Origin: Phellopilus nigrolimitatus
Lineage: Eukaryota > Basidiomycota > Agaricomycetes > Hymenochaetales > Hymenochaetaceae
Length of the DNA: 64,000 nt
Assembly (NCBI GenBank): GCA_021029095.1
Contig: JAJOHG010000002.1
Coordinates: 1,426,001-1,490,000 of the forward strand
Direction: 5' to 3'
Under the pieces are notes generated by a model, which was given only the letters and a program-made list of their open reading frames with translations, did not search any database and was not told where the DNA came from. The translations under genes were made by a program, and so were the position numbers. Below are positions 23,401 through 35,928 of the stretch, one piece after another. Position 1 is the stretch's first letter, and each line of letters begins with the position of its first letter.

Positions 23401-26400
23401 GACAGACGGTGCTTCCAAATTGCTGCCGCTTGTGGATATCGAAGGTATGTTGGCTATGTCCTTTGCAGAAATTTTTATTCTTAAATTTGTCGAAGATGAG
23501 GTGACTTTGTCGAAGGGGAACAGCTTGTTCCGCAGGCTGCTGACGTTGCACATCCGAGTCATGTTGTTGTCCGATGTCTACGCTACGGCTGGGTTCACTC
23601 ATGGAAGACAAGCTGTTGGCCTTCTACAGTCCAACACACTTGATATCGTTCCAAATTTGGGCGCGCTTCACAGGGTCTGTATCTGGGAAAACATCATGCT
23701 CAAGAATGGCCTGGCCTCAATTACTACCTCTTCGGCTACTGTAAGATCTCCGGAGGGCGATGGTGTTTCAACACCCCCAGCCATAGTGGGCGTAGCTGGC
23801 GAACCACCCGCAACTACGTCTTCCGCGGAGCAGTCAAGCGGCTCTTCTTCCAAAGACGAAGCCAAGAAAGCCGAGAGCCCGAAAGACCTGAATGCTCTTG
23901 CTCTGAAGCATGTTGCGAGTCAAATTCCGAACGCCTTAGGCCCATTCTTCCAAGGTGACACTTGCCTATACATTATTCATTGACGAGCTCGTATTTATAT
24001 CCAACTTCTGTTTCTTCATAGCTGTTGCAAAAATGCTTCTGTACAGCAGGCGAAGTCCAGATGAAACGCAGAAGAAACAGGCTGTGACTGTTTCAGCAAT
24101 GCTTGCAGACGTCATGTACAAGCATTTGACAGAATTCACTGAAGGTCGGTTTTCTTCCAGTACTCAAATGCTAGTTTGCATTAGCTTACTTGACTATTTT
24201 CGTTGAGAAGCAGCCGACTCGACGGCTTCCTACGCGTATCCAACGGTGATGCTCGGATTAATTACGGTTTTACTTTTCGATGGTATGTCTTACTCTCTTG
24301 GATCTAACTCGAACGACTCTGACTGGTCAAATCTAGATCGACCAACGCAGAGCAGCCATCATGCTGTTCTTCTCGTCCAGTTTCGCAAAGTCGGCGGTCT
24401 TGATGCAGTACTGGACACATGCCGCCGCTACACCGATGCGATTGCGCGAATCTCCGCATTGAAACCCACTGAACGAAGTGAAGACGACAAACAGGAATTG
24501 GTGCACGTTTACGGCGGACTCAAAATGGCTCTTCACCTCCTTTATTCTATGATATCATTCAAGCCTTCTGTGGACGCTGGTCAGATCACCCAGTATATCT
24601 CTCGCGACAAGGCTGAGACACACCCGGACTACTACGAGCCTCATGATTTCCTCGTCAAGATGAGACTAGCCATCTCGCCATTGATTCGCGATATCTGGCA
24701 ATCATCATGGCTTGTGTCTGCACCCCCAGCTGTTAGCAAATATGTCATCCAGAGTGTCCAGGAGATTATCGCAGGTGATAACGAGGTACCCAGAGCCGAT
24801 TTCGGCTCGGAGATCATGCCCACCACAGGACAAGGACTACTGCGCCCTTCTGCACCTCCTGGCGAAGATCGCATCAGACAGCTTACGGACATGGGCTTCC
24901 CGAGAGCATCCGCTGTTCGAGCTCTTTCGAGGACGAACAACAGTGTGAACTTCGCGACAGAGTATTTGCTGAGTCATCCATTTGAACCTGTTGCCGAGGA
25001 ACCTCCTCATGTGGAGGCTCAAGCAGCAGAAACGGAGCGAGCGGGTGATGCTACCGCGGCACCGTCTCACTCAGAGTCAGACGACAGCAACGAAGACACA
25101 ACGATGGACGCGGAAGAAACCCTGCGGAGACTTCAGCTCAAGTGGCTCCTGCCGAAGTTCACCAATCTGAAAAGACTGTAGAGGAGCGGAGGCAAGAACT
25201 AGAATCTACTCGGAAGTCGTTCGTTTCAGACATTGGTCCACTGGCTCTTAGACTTGCGGATGCACATTCGTCGTTGATCTTTGACGTTAGACATGCTTTC
25301 GTTGGGCCATCAGACAAATATCAATTAGACGCCATCCACTGCGTCGTCAAGGACATCGAGACTTTCTCTCCTGCTGCTTACGATGTCCAAGAGGAACCTT
25401 TGTCGGTCAGGTGTCGCCTTCTTGCACTTATACTTGCTGATTCGCCAAAAGTTGTCCTTGAAGTCTCTGGCAAAGAGGAAAAGAGTTTGATGGATCTTTT
25501 ACATGCACTACTTCTGTCTCATCCCATTGGCCTTGACAAGGACCAATCTTTACCGAAGTGGCTTCCCGCTCTTCTCCTCTCAATGGAGTCCCTTTTGGTT
25601 TCGGCAGAAGCACCCCGCTCTGTTGCTTTAGTACCCGCAGACCAGGCAATCGTGATTCCCGAGCTGCTCACGGGGCCGGCATATTCGGAGGCTCGCACGA
25701 CGCTCTTCGAACTTTGTATTCGTCTCTTGCATATATCAACTCTTTCCCGTGACGATTTCCTTGCCACACTAAGGATGCTTGTCCAGCTTACTCGAGACTG
25801 TAATATGGCGAGTCAGCTTGTCCAGCGCGACGGCGTCTCCCTACTTCTACAGCGCCTGAAGGGTCACACAGGTGATGAGACTATCGCTGGGTTCCAGTCC
25901 CACATAGCAATTATTTTACGACACCTCGTCGAAGATCGGAACGCGCTCGAATCCATCATGAAGCAGGAAGTAAAGCGCTTGTTTTCTAATCCTCGGACGC
26001 GTGCTGTGGATATGGTTACTTATGTTCGAAACTCGGCGTCGATGGCCGCACGTGATCCACAAGTTTTTGTGAAAGTCACGACAGACTTATGCACTCTTCT
26101 GCGGCCGGACGTTCCTAACCACCAGATTGTTTCGAAGTCAGAATTCCCCGAAGCATCGCAGCCCATCGCCGTTCCTGCATCGAGTAAAGCCGATGGCGAG
26201 AGCACCAATCAGATGCAAGTTGACAGTCCATCTGCAACTAGTTCCTCTGTTTCGTCAGACACCTTAGAGACTGTCGTGCATTTCATGCTCAGCGAGCTCC
26301 TTAGGGTGGGCAAGACGGCCTCCGACAATCTTAGGTCTGAATCATCGTCATCTTCTGGCCACGGTGGCATCGGAGTACCAGCTCCTGAGGCCAATACTGT

Positions 26401-29400
26401 CTCTAATGCCGATGAATCTACAGCTCCTGCACCTACAACGTCTACGCCAGAAGGTGAATCCGAAACAAGCAATGGTGCCCAGGATGCCCACTTTTACACG
26501 TGCTTTTTGATGCAGAGCCTTTCTGAACTTTTGTTCTCTTACGAGCATTGCAAGGTTGCATTTTTGACGTACCCCAAGAAGCGGAGCCAGACGCCTGCTA
26601 AGGATGTCTTTGCGCGATCGAAATCGGCTGCACTGAACTTCCTACTATCTGAACTCGTATCATTCGGAGCCTTTAATGTCGAGCCTAAGTTCGATGCGAA
26701 GAAGAGAATTATCCTGTGTAATTGGGCCATGTCTGTTATTGTGGCACTTTGCGTTGATAGCTCAGATTCGTCGGACCTAGCATCGACTCGCAAGCTTGTG
26801 TTGGAATCCATCAGTAGGTCTATCAAGGACTCGCCTTCTCACGAGGCCGTCGATGCGCGGTATGGGAGAACACTGGCTTTGGCCGATCTATGCCACAGGC
26901 TTTTGACTGTTCGATTTGGCTCTGGGTCGACGAAAGCAATGGAGGAAACACCAATGCACCTTGCAAAGATCATGCTTGAAAAGAATTTTGTCTCAACCCT
27001 GACGAACGTGGTATCTGATGTGGATTTAAATTATCCGAACATGCGTAGTCTTGTCGCTGCCATATTGCGGCCTCTCGAATACCTGTGTGTTTACAACACT
27101 CTAACCTATAGGATGTGTAGTCCTGATTCTTTTTTTTTACAGTACGAAGGTAGCAATCAAAATGGGACGTGCCTCTGACAAGACTAAAGAAAACCAGGAT
27201 AAAAAGAGCTCTAGCTCTAGCTCCCTGTCTTCCGAGGAGGATGACGAAGATGACGACATGGATAATGAGGGAAGAGAAGAAACTCCGGATTTATATCGTA
27301 ATTCTTCTCTTGGCATGTAAGTTTTTATTTCTCTGTGTTGGTTTTTCGATTTGCTGATAGACATAATATTATAATAGGTATGGAGGTGTACGTTGAATTT
27401 GTGGTCTTTCTCCTTTATTCTTTCACTTACCCTTTACCGAATAAACAGGAGATGGAAGAGGTTGGTTATGGAGATGGCGACGATGTTATGGACGAGGATG
27501 AAGACGAAGACGATGAAGACGTGGACGTGGACTATGATGAAGACACGGGTAGCGAGGATTCGTCGAACACGGAGCCAGAGGATGAGGCGGATGAAGAAGC
27601 AATCGCTGCAGAAATTGATGGCCCGCCCGACGGATGGGATATCGATGATGAAATGGGTGAAAACGGTGAAGATTTGGACGACGAGGATGACGAAGATGAC
27701 CTGGACGAGGAGGAAGGGGCAGACGAAGAAATAACATGGCAGGTACGTTTGTTCTTGTTCCCCTTTATTTCTCTCTTTTTCTCTCCTCAAACACTTATGC
27801 GTTTTCCTTGATTTTAGGGGGCTGGAGTTGATGGCGGTGTCGTCAATGATCTTGCGGATGACGTTGGAGAAGATGACGATTTGGACGACGCAGGAATGGT
27901 AGACGGCGATGATCAAGCCATCGAGGATGATGAAGGCGACATGCTCTCCGCTGGCGACGAGTATGTCATTATTCTATTAACCGTATGCGATGATCTAACG
28001 CAGGTTTATAAGTTTTGGCGATGATCTTGGCGAACTCGAACCGACAGATCATGCTGCGCATGAAATGGATGATCCGTTCGGTCTTGGTCGTCCTGTTGGC
28101 CGCGGTTTTGGGGGAGTCAGAAGTCGTTTATTCTTTGGCGGGGGACCTGCGCAAGGACGAGGTTCGTTTTTGCGCGTCTATAAAAACATAAACTAACAGA
28201 CACTTTTTTCAAGACGTAGACACAGACATGCAAATTTTTGGCCGGCCAAGATACACAGGCGTAAATGCGGAAGCGATGACACATCCTCTACTTGTAGATG
28301 AGAGTAACTCGGTAACGCCGTCCACCCAAGTCCGTGCGCAACATAGACGAGCCCGCAATGGCAGCATGATACCTGGGAATCCATATACTGATATCCTGCA
28401 AACCATCGAAGAACTGATCGGCGGGGGTGCTGTGCAACTCGTGCAGGAGCTTATGACTCGTACCGGCATTGGAGGAGCTCTTGGTGCCGATATCCGCGTC
28501 GAAGTGCCACCACAGGCTGCAAGTCTGTTTGGAAACCCAGATCGAGGTCAATTGCAACGTCAAGGACGTCCAGGAATCACAACCTCCGTCAGGCTACGAG
28601 ATCCTCGGACAGGAGAAAGCCGTCCGGACAATCATGAGTTTGGACCCTTGCCGACTGTCCAGCGCTGGTCCGAAGAAGCTAAGATCACGCATAGCAAGCA
28701 CCTGCAGGATCGCGTGCAGCGGCTGTGCAACCACATCGTTCTAGCTATGCTCCCTGATGCTCGTGAAGCTGCGAAGAAGGCAAAGGAGAAGGAGGAGAAG
28801 GAGAAAGCCGAGAAAGAGGCGGCTGCGAAGAAGGCAACGGAAGAGAAGGAAGCCGCGGAGAGAGCTACTGCTGCAGAGAAGGAAGAGGCAGAAAAGGCGG
28901 CAGCAGAGAAGGAGGCGGCAGAGAGAGACGCGGCAGCGGCATTGCAGGCCGCACAAGAATCGATAGGCGCCACTGCAACACCGGAGACTGGTGTGGCTGA
29001 TCCGCCGCGTGTAGTCCCGGCGGATGAAGACACGGAGATGCTAGATGCGACCGATTTTGTAGGCGATTCGTCAGTACAGCCTATGGGCTCACAAACCGCC
29101 GACCAAAGCTCCGCGGAAGCTGCTGCTACGTCCTCTTCTGATCAAGGACTTCCTGCCCCTCCTGAACGAGTTACTGTTATGATACATGGCAATACTGTCG
29201 ATATCACTGACACCGGCATTGATCCTACCTTTTTGGAGGCTCTTCCAGACGACATGCGCGAGGAAGTTCTCAATCAGCATTCCAGAGAACAACGTTCCTC
29301 GCGTATTGAACAGCCAGCAGAGTCGCAAATTAGTCCTGAATTCCTGGATGCGCTCCCTCCTGAAATTCGAGCAGAAATATTACGGGAGGAAAGACTTGAG

Positions 29401-32400
29401 AGAAGCAGGCGCGAGCGACAGGAAGGTGGTGCTCAGGCAGAGGATCCAAACGCGGTGCCTGGACCCACTGATATTGATACCGCGGATTTCATCGCGAGTC
29501 TTGATCCTCAACTTAGACAAGTTGTTCTCCTTGATTCTGATGAAGGGATTCTGCAGACGCTTCCACCCCATATGATTGCCGAAGCGGGTGCTTATCGTGA
29601 AGGAGCCCACCACATTCATCACCATGTCCGACAAGCTAATAACCCTCCAAGAGATAATGGCGTGCCCGCACCTCGCAAGACCCCTCAGGCTCGTGACGCA
29701 ATTCAGCTGTTAGATCGATCCGGTATAGCAGCACTTGTGAGGCTTTTGTTTTTCCCGCAGCTTTCTAAGAAGACGATTCTTCATAAGGTTCTCCTCAATC
29801 TTTGCGAGAACTCAAAATCGCGCACAGAGCTCTTCAATGTCCTGCTTAGCATATTGCAGGATGGTACGGGCGATCTCGCTTTAGTGGACAAAAGCTTTTC
29901 GCAACTGACTTTCCGGAACATCAAAGGGACGTCTCAGCTTTCTGCAAAAAGCGCAGGGAAACAAAAGGAGTCCACATTGTCAACTTCGTCTCCTATCGTC
30001 CCAAGTGAAATACCTCCTGATCTTGTCGCACAGCGCTGTCTGGACGCTCTTACCTTCATAGTCGGCACGAACGAGCTCTCTTCTCTTTTCTTCCTAACCG
30101 AGCATGAGCTGCCCGCAGGGCTAAAAAAGAACGTATCGAAGAAAGGGAAGGGAAAAGAAAAGCAGGCTGCTCAGTCGCACTATCCAATTGTACTCCTCTT
30201 GGGCCTTCTCGACCGCCAAACGCTGCTGAAGACCCCGTCCATCATGGATTCCGTCGCTGGCTTGTTAGATGCAGTAACCCGGCCTTTGACGAGTCTGAAG
30301 GATGATACGAAGAAGGAAATGGCCGGCGAAAAATCTTCGACAGCGGAGGCCAGTCGACAACAAGAGACATCTAGTTCCGCTCCCGCTGTCCCGCCCCCTG
30401 CCGACGCTATTGTTGTAACTGGTGCGTATAACTCTAATCAAATAAGATCCGCCTGTGACTGACAAAGACGAACAGGAACATCAGGAACGTCTCCGGCCGT
30501 AAACATTTCTCAGGAGAAGGCAACATCCGTTGAATCTGTGGAAGAGAAGATTCTTCTAGCAAACCCTCCGCAGATCCCCCACCCTTCTCTTAGGTCTATC
30601 GTCAATATTTTGACCGTCGGAGAGTGCTCAGGAAGAACGTTCCAACATACTCTCGCCCTCATTCAGCATCTTTCGTTCCTTCCGGATGCGCGAGACGTGA
30701 TCGCTCAGGAGCTGAAAGTCAAGGCTCACGAATTCGGACAAAATCTTTCGGCAGACTTGGACGCACTTATCTCCGCCTTACAGGAGGGTCAGGCCCAGGA
30801 CGACTTGCCATCTTCTGTTGTGGCAAAATTCTCGCCAGCCTCTTCGGAACAAGCCAAGTTATTGCGTGTCTTGAAGACGATCGACTATATGTACTCGAAG
30901 GTCGTACCGAGTCCAAATCGTAGTCAAGACCAATCGGACAATGATAGCATTCGTGAGATCTACGAGACTTTCCGCTTCACTCCTCTCTGGCGAAAGCTCG
31001 GCGATTGTCTAGCGGTAGTGGAAAGCAATGCTAGTGTCGAACACATCGCGACGATATTGCTACCCTTGATCGAGTCTTTGATGGTTGTATGCAAGAATGT
31101 GGGAGTCAAGTCGCACCCGGCTCCTCGTGCTGTGCCTGGCTCTCCTCGATCTCCCTTGCCATCTGAAGAATCTGTGGACGACTTATTCGTGTCGTTTACG
31201 GATGACCATAGGAAGATCCTCAATCTGATGGTCCGAAACAACCCGTCACTTATGTCTGGATCGTTCTCTCTACTTGTTCAAAATTCCAGAGTTCTCGACT
31301 TCGATAACAAGCGCAACTACTTCAATCAGCAGATTCATAAGCGGCCTTATCCCAGGGAACATTATGGAACTCTGCAGCTCAATGTCCGCCGTGCCCGAGT
31401 GTTTGAGGATAGCTATCATGCCTTCAACCACAAGACTGGCGATCAAATCAAATTCGGCAAACTCAGCGTACGTTTCTATGCTGAAGAGGGCGTGGATGCG
31501 GGCGGTGTTACCCGGGAATGGTTCCAGATCCTTGCTCGTCAAATGTTCAATCCTAACTACGCCCTCTTCGAACCATGTGCAGCAGACAAGCAGACGTACC
31601 AGCCTAACCGTGCCTCAGAAATTAATCCTGATCACTTGTCATACTTCAAGTTCGTGGGCAGGGTTATTGGCAAGGCAATCTACGACGGTCGTCTTATGGA
31701 TGCGCATTTCGCGAGAAGCTTGTATCGACAGCTCCTTGGCAAGCGCGTTGACTATCGCGATGTGGAGTGGGTGGATCCGGAATACTACAAGTCACTTTGC
31801 TGGATTTTAGAGAATGATCCGACTGTGTTGGATCTGACTTTCATCACTGAAGTTGACGAGGTAAGAAATTCAGTGCTAAATTTGGCAGCTAGACATTGAT
31901 TACTTTTTAGTTCGGCAGATACGCCGTCATTCCACTCAAGGAGAATGGCGCATCTATCCCAGTAACGATGGAGAATAGACAGGAATATGTGCAGCTTTCT
32001 GCGCAATACCGTCTGCATTCTTCCATTGAGAAGCAAATTGACAATTTGCTCTCCGGATTCTACGAGATTATTCCGAAGGACCTGATCTCCATTGTAAGCA
32101 ACCACACTTACCGCTTTATCCTTTCTGCTTACTGAACCTCAACAACTTAGTTCAATGAACAAGAGGTCGAGCTTCTTATTTCTGGGACGCCAGACATCGA
32201 CGTTGATGAGTGGAGGGCGGCCACAGACTATCACGGCTACTCGAGCTCTGACCCTGTCATTGTCTGGTGGTGGAGAGCTCTGAAATCCTTCAATCGCGAC
32301 GAGCGGGCCAAGGTCCTCAGTTTTGCGACGGGAACGTCTCGGGTACCGCTAGGGGGCTTTGGGGATCTCCAAGGCGTGCAAGGAGTGCAGCGGTTTTCCA

Positions 32401-32607
32401 TCCACCGAGCGTATGGTAACCCAGATCGCTTGCCTCAGGCTCATACATGTGCGTACAAAGACCTCGTCACCGCATGATTAGATTTAATATTCCGGTTTTG
32501 CAGGCTTCAACCAGATTGATTTGCCGCAGTACTCAACTTACGAAAAATTGCGCCAGCAACTGCTCATGGCAATAAATGAAGGAGGGGAGGGTTTCGGTTT
32601 CGCTTAA
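20441..32607 (+). CDS. TOM1: TOM1/HUWE1-type giant HECT E3 ubiquitin ligase
   Basis: A very large ligase spread over about 12 kb and many exons. The start is [13 protein letters not shown], spliced to [16 protein letters not shown] and then [20 protein letters not shown], the family's N-terminal armadillo-like region (DUF908/DUF913 area). A UBA domain is visible in [21 protein letters not shown] long acidic exon at about 27450-27960 is nearly all Asp/Glu. A Lys/Glu/Ala coiled coil is coded at about 28760-28940. Ubiquitin-binding-type repeats follow: [40 protein letters not shown] and a third, weaker copy. The HECT domain contains [37 protein letters not shown] and [20 protein letters not shown]. 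The catalytic Cys is in [20 protein letters not shown], and the protein ends EGGEGFGFA. Its codon is split by the last intron (32448 and 32504-32505). Expected in cytosol and nucleus. Confidence 0.93.
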
Positions 32608-32989
32608 GTAATGATGTGCATTTCGAGAAGCATTTTGCATTGTATAACACCATTCGCATAACCAAGTCTCCTGTCCTACATAGATGCCAATATCCTACTA
32701 TTAAAAAGAGCGCAACGATTTTCACACAGCCACACCCTTTTTTGGATTTTAGGTAAGATTGGTCATAATTTTACTAAGCAGCCCTTCGCGACTCCAAATG
32801 GCAAAATCACCTAACTTGGTAATTTTGGCTGCCAACTCCCAAAAAAGAGGAAACTTATTGGCATTAGTAGAGCACCACCTGATCACAGATTCAAACGGAT
32901 AGGCCAATTTAATCACACCCCCATCCTCTTTCATGATTTTGGGTCTACGCCCCCCCTAATAAGGAAGACAATTCCCATCACTGTCCTCT

Positions 32990-33249
32990 ATGGGTCAGAA
33001 AAGTCTTTGGCCCGCGTAGCGCACGACGCAGCATTGTTTCGTGGTGTCATCTATAGTATGCTACCAACTCAAATCATCCACAAAAAAATTGTAACTTAGT
33101 TTTTGTTTCTCATATATATCTAGGGAAAAGGCTTGCATAGTTTCACAACAATTTTTGACCTTTTCTGTGTAAACAATGCAGACAAGAACCACATTCCTTT
33201 TTTTTTTGGGAGGGGGGGGGGGGGGGCACAAACTTTTCTGACCCGCCTG
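32990..33249. mobile_element. degenerate Tc1/mariner-type MITE, copy 1
   Basis: The body matches the intact copy at 35929-36204 along most of its length (GCGTAGCGCACGACGC, CTCAAATCAT, TTTTTGTTTCTC, AAGGCTTGCATA versus AAGGCTCGCATA, GAACCACATTCC). The right end reads ACTTTTCTGACCCGCCTG followed by TA. The left end is rearranged: GGGTCAGAAAAGTCTTTGGCC directly abuts GCGTAGCG, while the piece expected between them (CCCCTAATAAGGAAG...) lies just upstream at about 32951-32984. Confidence 0.75.
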
Positions 33250-33489
33250 TATCTTATGTAGTATTTGTGGCAGGGTTTCTGTTGGACCTAGCACGACCCA
33301 CATGATGGAAGTGGAAAGTGAATGGTGAAACCTTGAATTGACTGTGCAGATGTTGTATTTGCATCACATATATGTGTTCACACTTAGATATACCTTTTCT
33401 CAGATGAATGCGACAATGTGGGCATGCAGGTAATACATACAGGAACCACCTTCCTTTTTTGGGGGGGAAGGATCATAGACTTTTTACAC

Positions 33490-33536
33490 CCAACCCCAGA
33501 GAGTCCCAGGCGCAGCCTGGGACTCTCGGCTGGTGT
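33490..33536. repeat. palindromic module, copy 1
   Basis: A perfect 13-bp inverted repeat, GAGAGTCCCAGGC at 33499-33511 and GCCTGGGACTCTC at 33515-33527, surrounds a GCA loop. It is followed by GGCTGGTGTACATATAAA. A second copy lies at 37656-37712. It sits about 175 bp upstream of the dehydrogenase start codon. Confidence 0.8.
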
Positions 33537-33709
33537 ACATATAAAAAGAAATTGTGCTCACGAAACGTTTTAGGTATTATATAATCCTGGTGACGCAGGC
33601 CTGACGTCAACGCGGTTGCCACCGATCGACTCCGACGATGATCGACGTAGGAACTTATCACTCAAATAGCGTACTCTCTCGACTTCGCCCTCACTTCCTT
33701 CCTGCAACC

Positions 33710-35295
33710 ATGACTGCAAACGACGCAAACAACAAGCCATCCGATGCCGAGGCCACCTCGATCGTCAGCGCGGGCTCGAACCATTGGTCCGCCTTTATGC
33801 TCAGCATCTACAAGGAGCGGCGCCCGCCCGCGCTGTCGACCGTCGAAGTCAAGCGCATCGAGGAGCTCGCGAGGGAGAAGTTGAAGGATCACATGGGTGC
33901 GTGTTCCCGTCTTTTGTATGTCCGTCTGTTAAAAATGTTCTCAAGACGCATACCTCTACGTCTTTGGGAGCGCCGGCACGTGCTCGACCGAGCGCTTCAA
34001 CCGCGAGGCGTTCGACACATGGCGCATCGTCCCGCGCATGCTGCACGACGCGACCTCTCGTGACATCGGCGTGCGTAGCCCGTGCCCCCTCGCTCTGGTG
34101 TAACTTGACTGACGATCTGCGCAGACCACAATATTCGGGACGAAGCTCAACTCCCCGCTACTCATCGCACCGATCGGCGTGCATGGAATCGTTCACCCCG
34201 AGGCCGAACTCGCCACCGCCCGCGCGGCCGCGTCGCTCGGCGTGCCCATGATCATGAGCACCGCGTCCACGCGCTCCATCGAGGCCGTCGCCGCCGCCAG
34301 CGGGCCGGGCTCGCCGCGGTGGTTTCAACTCTACTGGCCCAAGACCCCCGAGATCACCCTTTCTGTGCTCGCACGCGCGAAGAAGGAGGGCTTCACGGCA
34401 CTCGTCGTGACACTCGACACGGCGACGCTCGGCTGGCGTCCACACGATCTCGACCGCACGTACCTCCCGTTCCTGCACAGCACGGGCTCGGCGGTCGGCC
34501 TCTCCGACCCCGTGTTTATGCGCCGAATGGGGCAAGAGATCTGGCCCGCGGACAAGCACGTCGAGTTCCCATACGACCCCGCGGCGCTGGAGGCGCGCGC
34601 CGCGCAGGGAGATGTGGAGGTGCAGACACGGAAGACGCTCGGCACGGCATGGCTGGCGGAGACGAACTCTGGCCTGTATAAGACGTGGGAGGAGCTCGCG
34701 CTCCTGAAAGAGAACTGGGAGGGCCCGATCGTCCTGAAGGGCATCCAGAGTGTCGAGGACGCCGAGACCGCCGTCGACTGGGTAGACGGGATCATTGTCT
34801 CCAACCACGGTGAGCCACGTCACGTTCCAATTTAAGTATTCGGTAGTTGACGGGGATCAATAATCAAAGGTGGTCGGCAGATCGACGGCGCGACAGCGTC
34901 GCTCGATGCGCTCGACGCGATCTGCCTGTCGGAGAAGGTGCGCGCCGCGCAGGCGGCGGGGACGTTTACCGTACTCTTCGATTCGGGCATCCGCACGGGG
35001 AGCGACATCATCAAGGCTCTCGCGCTCGGTGCGCAGGGCGTTCTGCGTGAGTCTTCTCCCCTCCCCCCTGCAATTTTATCATGGAAAGCGGGAAGCTAAC
35101 TAAACTGTGAAACTGGCAGTGGGCCGCCCGTTCATGTACGGCCTCTGCCTTGCGGGCGAGAAGGGCGTTGCGGAGCAAGTTCGCTCGATCCTCGCGGACC
35201 TCGAAATCACCCTCGGCCTGAGCGGGTACAGCGATATCAAGAGCGTGCAGGGGAAGAGGAGCGCGTTGGTCAAGGTGACTGCGGCGAGGTCGTAA
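33710..35295 (+). CDS. FMN-dependent 2-hydroxyacid dehydrogenase / lactate 2-monooxygenase-like
   Basis: This belongs to the FMN-dependent alpha-hydroxyacid oxidising family (glycolate oxidase, lactate monooxygenase, lactate dehydrogenase). After an unstructured N-terminus ([20 protein letters not shown]) comes [20 protein letters not shown] and [20 protein letters not shown]. The TIM barrel follows: [60 protein letters not shown] and [20 protein letters not shown]. The signature active site is [15 protein letters not shown], with catalytic His and FMN/substrate-binding Arg, and is completed across an intron. [20 protein letters not shown] and [16 protein letters not shown] complete the barrel. 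The insert after the [12 protein letters not shown] motif resembles lactate 2-monooxygenase-like fungal proteins. No cytochrome b5 domain is fused. Substrate cannot be fixed from sequence. Confidence 0.88.
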
Positions 35296-35322
35296 ACTCG
35301 GAGACGTAGAAGTGTACATGTA

Positions 35323-35670
35323 CAGTGGAACCTCCCATCATAACATTAAGAGGCAACCCCCACTTGAGACACAGCCACATCAAAAATTTGTCAGGATTAG
35401 TCATTGCCAGTCATGATTGGTCATTTTTAGTCATCTACAAACACGGTAATTCTGCCTCTCCCATCAAATTCCCTTCCTCGGTCAACCAACTCTGCAGATC
35501 CTTAAATGCACATCCATAAGCGGCAACACTGCAAATCCGAAAATGCCGTCCCAAAGCGGCAACAGTACAAAGATAAAATAAAGAACAGGCTCAAAGCGGC
35601 AATTACAGCCCAAATGAGCTCCTAAACTGGCAATCCTACAGTGCGTGAAGGCAAGAAGTAACAACCCGGC
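35323..35670. mobile_element. relic end of a pogo/mariner-type element with spaced repeats
   Basis: A TA dinucleotide at 35321-35322 is followed by CAGTGGAACCTCCCATCATA, which resembles the ends of pogo/Tigger-type elements. Copies of AAGCGGCAA or near matches then occur at about 35348 (AAGAGGCAAC), 35518, 35554, 35594 and 35635 (AACTGGCAAT), the last four 36-41 bp apart. No matching opposite end was found, so the right limit is approximate. Confidence 0.5.
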
Positions 35671-35928
35671 AAGCTCCGAAAACCTCTGGTTTCTAGCCTC
35701 GCTGTATCATATGGTTAGCCTCATTTAGAGTTGATTCGGGTAGGGATAAACCATACCTTCAACGCCTGTTGAAGAGTTCTATGAGTTGCTGAAAAACAAA
35801 ATTTTTGACTGAAAAGTTTTGAAACAAGTACTATATATAGTAATAATATGTAGCAGCTTACCATATTTAGACTGTATTACATAATATACTCGCTTAGCTT
35901 AAATGAAAATCCGCCCTGAAGTAAGGTA

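Larger units (their letters stand above)
32608..33709. other. intergenic region with degenerate MITE fragments
   Basis: This 1.1 kb stretch between the HECT ligase and the hydroxyacid dehydrogenase is AT-richer than the genes. It contains a damaged copy of the MITE family that is intact at 35929-36204, a third fragment of the same family near 33434-33475 (GAACCACCTTCCTTTTTT), a poly-G run near 33212-33226, and a palindromic module at 33490-33536. No gene is supported. Confidence 0.65.

Noticed and set aside
27393..27734. Met/Trp/Thr-rich alternative frame within the acidic exon of the HECT ligase
   Set aside because: It is a frame-shifted reading of Asp/Glu codons; the acidic frame joins the flanking ligase exons.
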